Shown: piece after piece, positions 59,731 to 64,000 of the stretch
Position numbering within the stretch: position 1 is the first letter of the stretch
How the letters are laid out: each line of letters opens with the position of its first letter
Origin: Larus michahellis
Lineage: Eukaryota > Chordata > Aves > Charadriiformes > Laridae
Direction: 5' to 3'
Length of the DNA: 64,000 nucleotides
Assembly: GCF_964199755.1 (NCBI RefSeq)
Contig: NC_133899.1
Location: 26,453,446 to 26,517,445, forward strand
The notes under the pieces: generated by a model
The model's input: only the letters and a program-made list of their open reading frames with translations
Told to the model about the DNA's origin: nothing
The model's database searches: none
Program-made: the position numbers and the translations under genes

Positions 59731-60222
59731 CCTGGAGGGCCTTTTAATTATGCATAGAAATCTCATCAAATACAGATGAAGAAGGTCAGAACAATTAGTA
59801 GAAAACAAACACTTCAGCATAATGCACCATAATGATTATTTTCGCAACAATCAGTTAGCAAGCTCCAAGAACGTTTGATGCATTTTAAACTAAGTCATTA
59901 TCAGATTTTCCAAATAATTGTAACAACAATTCAGCAAATCACCAAGCTGAGCTCCCTGCATAAGGCTGTACTCGTTCAACTGGCTGTTCCTGGGTCGCCA
60001 AATTTGCTTCACTCGCTGGCCTCACCGAAGGAGCTGCAACTTGCCACAAATCACGCTCAGAAAGGAGACATATGAGCATTAAGTAACTTGGCAGTAAGGT
60101 ACAGATTTAGTTTACTGTCGCTGTCATTTTTTAATCTTTATAAGACACCTCAAGTCCAAAAACTTCACATTTTCATGGTTTTGTCGCATTACAGCTATTC
60201 ACATAAAGCCGGTGTGCCAAGG

Positions 60223-60254
60223 TTCTGATCCTGGAGAATCTTCTGATCCTGGAG
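60223..60254. repeat. 14-bp direct repeat, period 18
   Basis: TTCTGATCCTGGAG occurs at 60223-60236 and at 60241-60254, separated by AATC. Confidence 0.9.
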
Positions 60255-62089
60255 GCCGAAAGCCGCGGCATCTCCATGCCATGGGCAGGGTCTGCTCAGC
60301 CCAACCCCAGCTCCCTGCAGTGCCAAGGAGCCTGTCTGCTCTCAGATGTAGCCACACAGTGAGGAATAAACAACATTCGCAAACACGAAAGCCAGCATTT
60401 TCTTTGCTCTTATTTTGGGATCATTTTCTACTATCAGATATAGGTCAAACTCCTGCAAAGCCAAATTTTCTTACACGGGAATTTTGGCCTTTCTAGGGCT
60501 CTGTTGCCCACCTGCACAAATAACTTAAAAGTCTCCCCTGCCATCCCTGCCTGCCTTCATCCAAGGCACTCTGCAGTGTCCACAGGGCAGTTAAACAAGC
60601 AACAGCAAGATGGAAAAACAGGACGCAGGACTGGAAAAGAGACAGAACATTACGTTTCAAGCTTTAACCAAGTCTGTACTTCACCAACTTTATGCTCAGC
60701 ACTGCTGGAGACAGAAGCCCTCAGCCTGTGCTAATGAGAAACTGGGTTCCCAAAAGGTTCGCCAGGTTATAGGCTGCCAAGTTTTAGTTCATTTTTCAGG
60801 AATTTGTTTCAGGTTGTTTTGCTGCTCGCTGCCCGACCACCACGCGCTCCAGCACAGCAAACACAACAGCGGTCCTTTGCTCAGTCACAGCTCCATAGAC
60901 GCACCGTTGCTGGTCCATGCAGCGTAGTTGAAGCTCTTTTGATGCCACCTTGCTGGAGAGGCAGCTTCTTGTCCTTGGGAAGCCTCAGCAGATCGGTGGT
61001 GATGGGGGAGGAAGCATAGGTAGAGATCTCGTGCAATAAAATCCCAGAGGACTTCAGAGACACCAGGCATCAATCAAGGAGACCTTGGAAACGGAGTCAA
61101 ACCTCCCTGACTCCAAAGTGAGTCGACATCTACTTTTGTGCCATGCTGATTTAAGGGCGTGCAGACCAGGGCATGGCTATGAAAACTGCCTCAGCTTTTT
61201 CTGTCAAAAATGTGGTTTCACTAAATCGGAGAACCACAGTACCACAGCTACCAGTTCAGTGGCTTTTCCTAATGACACACAAACCTCTCTTGACCTTCCA
61301 CCATGACCATTACCTCCCCCTGACCCTTATGGTGCTGCAGGTGGTGCGCTCAGTGCTTGGGCACTGCATAAAATTTATTTCCCTGGAGGAACCAAGGTGT
61401 GTTTAATACCTGAAGTCCTTCGTGTGGTGGACTCGAGTTGTGCATGTGTGTGATCCACCACCGGTGCTGTGAGGTTGGTGGGTGCACAGGAGCCACTGAA
61501 CATCAGAAGAAACAAGAGAAGCTGTCAGGAAGGCAACATCCCCTTGGCATGATGGCTGTCACTCCCCACACACCTACCAGGCAACAAAGGATGGATTTCA
61601 AATATCTGAGAATAACAACGGGAAATGTCCCTGTAACTCAAAGTAAATGGGTATTTGTAGGTTATTAGTTACAGGAATGACCTTTTTATCCACCAATGTT
61701 GAGAGAGAGAGATTGTGCCTTTAGGGTCTACTCCAGAGCACGCTGGGAGTTAATGGGAGTCTGTAAGGGATTGTGTTGGGCCTTTTCAAACAGGGCTGTG
61801 CATTGCAAAGGTGAGGAGGGCAGGGGACGGAGGGAGGGTGGGAAGGAGAAGGATGGAGGATTCCTGTGGATGCTCCCCCAACACACCCCGTACCTGCGTG
61901 CACAGTGACATCCCGGCAGCCACTTCTGTGGCTCTGTCACTTGTTTTTTGAAATGGCCGAGGCAACGGCTTATGCAGTCCCTGGATGGCTGGGAAACTGC
62001 AGTTGCCATTGGCCACGTGTCTGTCCCAGTCACCTATTTGTGAACTGCCTCCCATGACTTTTTATTGTTTTTACAGTCTTGGAACAGTT

Positions 62090-62280
62090 TGGAATTAATG
62101 TCTTACTGATTTATGCTACATTAATAGTAAGTCACCAGAGGAAATGTAAATAATTTTTCAAATGGATGCTGTAAATCTCCTTGATTAAGTCTATAGTTAA
62201 ATTTTGGCAAAGAGCTTATACTCTTGCTTATAACTGGCTCATTAGCCTTTATCTTGATATTCATTAACTGTGCACAGCCC
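62090..62280. promoter_or_regulatory. Candidate conserved non-coding block (weak)
   Basis: AT-rich non-repetitive sequence with GGAATTAATGTCTTAC near 62090, CTACATTAATAGTAAG near 62116, and a GATA-type TTATCTTGATA near 62250. It lacks coding frames and transposon similarity. Listed for its resemblance to conserved non-coding DNA; motif evidence alone is weak. Confidence 0.15.
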
Positions 62281-63544
62281 AAAACACCATGGTGATGGTT
62301 TTCTTAAACAAAAAGAACAAAGCAGCTGCCTACTCCTCTGCACAGTGCTCGAGAGGGCCGCGAATCCAGTGCTTCAGGAGGATGGGCAAAATCTTCTCGG
62401 CCAATTACTAATAAAATACACGACATTCACTGGGAAGGCTCCCTCGCTTCTGAAAATCTTATCGTCCCTGCAGCCTCCTCTCTTTCCTTCTGTGCTCCTC
62501 ACGTTGCCTCCTGAGCTCCACCTCACCTTTGCATCTCCTTGACTATGAGCAATAACAAGTAGCAATTCACATACGAAACCTTCTGCCTGGTACCCACTCC
62601 AAGCTAACGTACAGCCTTCAGCTTGGAAGACCTCTCTGCCCCTTTTCACAAGGCGCAGCACAAAGAGTACCCGAGGGATCTAGCGCTGAATCACAATTTC
62701 CACAAACAAGCAAAGCATCAGAGAGACGTTCGCGTCTCCCTGAGGAATGTGCAGCTCCACCAGACCCCAGGAAAAGTCTTAGGGAGTACCTCTTTTTCCA
62801 TGAGTGTAACATACTCCCACTCTCAGAAATGCCGTGTAACACAAACAATTTCTGATCTGCACTACATGCAGCATGTAGTCAACAGTCAATAATTTAGGAC
62901 CTCCTTTAATGCTCTTTACTACCGAGGAGAAGACTCCTATGAAGCACAGTAGGAATCAGCTTGGAGAGTGGCACGGCAGCTCACAAACCAGAGCACCCTT
63001 GTGGAGACCAAGTCATTCCCAAAGCGTGGACACTCTGCATGTTTCATAAATGGTCTTTCCTCCTGCACTGATTTCCTTCTGACCCAGAACTAACCCCGAA
63101 ACTTCAACCGGTAGAAGTTTAGTCACCCACATGAACCCTGCCTGGACGACTGGGCGTGATCAGCCACGTGACAAACAGATTTTTATTGATACAAATAGTA
63201 CTTAGAGCACCATCCACCAGCTATCCAGGTTGATTCTGACTTTGCTGAGAACACTTTGCTTTTTCCCCTAAAACATTTAGTGGCAGTAAATCTCACGCAG
63301 CCAACATCTGGCAGCTAGGAAAAATGGGTTGTTTTTCAAGGGGTTTACTGGAATACCTCTGTCTTCATTATGCTTGTCTGAAACAGTTATAGCCTCCTGA
63401 CTTTACACATAAGCATCCAGAGAAATGACATTAGATTCACGACGCTGATGATATGATGGAGAAGAAAGAGCAATACTAGTGACTTTCTCCCTAGAGAATG
63501 CACTTCAGTATTGGAATTTACATCTTCAGGACTGAAACTTCTGT

Positions 63545-63593
63545 CCCTTCCTCTCCCTCCTTCTGCCTTCTCCCCCACTCCTCCCTTTCCCAA
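63545..63593. repeat. Polypyrimidine tract
   Basis: Nearly 50 bases of C and T with only isolated purines (CCTCTCCCTCCTTC and similar). It could adopt triplex-type structure but has no mirror symmetry that I could confirm. Confidence 0.6.
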
Positions 63594-64000
63594 GCAAAAG
63601 GCAACTTCTTGCATCTGGATAAGCTGAAATGCGACCATGCAGAAGAGAGAAACAAAATAAACCACGCCGCTGCCCCCTACTCGGCCTATAACGTGCCGTA
63701 TTGGTCTCCTCAAAACACCCATGTAAAAGACAGACTCCTCTATTTGAGGACAGAAAGTGGGATATTCCCTTCCTTTCCGATGCAGAGACAGGTCAGCAGA
63801 AGCAAGTCTCCAGCGGGAGCTACGTCATTACGAGAGCACGGAGATCCCCAGACCTCTCCATTCACGCACCTCCCTCAGGTGTGGCCCTCGCTTATCCCTT
63901 CTTTGATCAAAAATACTTTATATTTTCAGAATCCCGAACTCGCTTTATCATCGCGGTCCTTTTTAGTTTGCTTTTAAGTGGCTTCCTAAGAATATATTAT

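Larger units (their letters stand above)
50304..64000. other. Gene-free unique sequence
   Basis: No exon, RNA gene or confident transposon is supported across this final block. It holds a duplicated 19-mer (50585-50665), a T15 run (51432-51446), a C-rich patch (52374-52395), a purine-rich segment (52679-52870), a C-poor-to-pyrimidine-rich CCA-type region near 53090-53460 of unknown origin, a G-rich run (59535-59548), a T14 run (59717-59730), a duplicated 14-mer (60223-60254) and an AT-rich candidate block (62090-62280). The longest plus-strand frame (63498-63977, 159 codons) has no recognised homology and begins in a pyrimidine tract. Confidence 0.55.

Noticed and set aside
63498-63977. 159-codon open frame on the plus strand
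   Set aside because: It begins in a polypyrimidine tract, shows no family resemblance, and its length is within chance for six frames of 64 kb.
1-64000. tRNA, 5S, U6, CRISPR, operon or prokaryotic-style systems
   Set aside because: No cloverleaf T-arm GGTTCGAATCC-type box, no snRNA core, no regularly spaced direct-repeat array and no co-directional gene cluster were found on either strand.

Overview
The window looks like a gene-poor stretch of a bird nuclear chromosome: a gene desert or part of a very large intron. The main evidence is the mobile-element content. Every confident transposon is a CR1 non-LTR retrotransposon (LINE), most of them 5'-truncated. The copies that keep a 3' end finish in the ATTCTATGAT-type repeats typical of avian CR1. 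I saw no Alu, L1, tRNA-derived SINE, recognisable LTR/ERV or bacterial-type gene organisation. Base composition is moderately AT-rich with scattered small GC/CpG-rich islets. A crocodilian or turtle is a less likely alternative.

Layout. 1-6055: unique AT-rich sequence with homopolymer and purine tracts. 6056-6430: an old, heavily mutated CR1-type reverse-transcriptase (RT) fragment. 6431-11290: unique sequence with a CpG-dense patch near 8370-8575. 11291-11739: young CR1 3' end on the minus strand. 11740-19875: unique sequence with a CpG cluster at 17320-17470. 19876-21143: a nested pair, a minus-strand CR1 (20002-20900) inserted into an older plus-strand CR1 with a visible 6-bp target-site duplication. 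24670-25204 (+) and 28571-28905 (-): two more CR1 3' ends of the same subfamily as the 11.3-kb copy. 28906-49969: about 21 kb without a recognisable gene, holding several candidate conserved non-coding blocks (30960-31410, 32020-32300, 49130-49330), small tandem repeats and two MIR-like remnants. 49970-50303: a CR1 fragment lacking its 3' end. 50304-64000: more unique sequence.

No host protein-coding gene, tRNA, rRNA, snRNA or known microRNA could be supported. The longest host-like open frames (about 100-165 codons) are what chance allows in 64 kb, and several overlap open frames on other strands. The only convincing protein signal is the C-terminal RT region of CR1 ORF2 on the minus strand at 20087-20899, still open for about 270 codons but 5'-truncated and therefore dead. 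Two weak candidate host exons with plausible splice sites (26785-27029 and 40873-41116) are listed as hypotheses only.

I found no novel multi-gene system. The best-supported observation is the nested CR1 insertion. The regulatory-looking AT-rich blocks rest on motif clusters read by eye and would need cross-species alignment to confirm.
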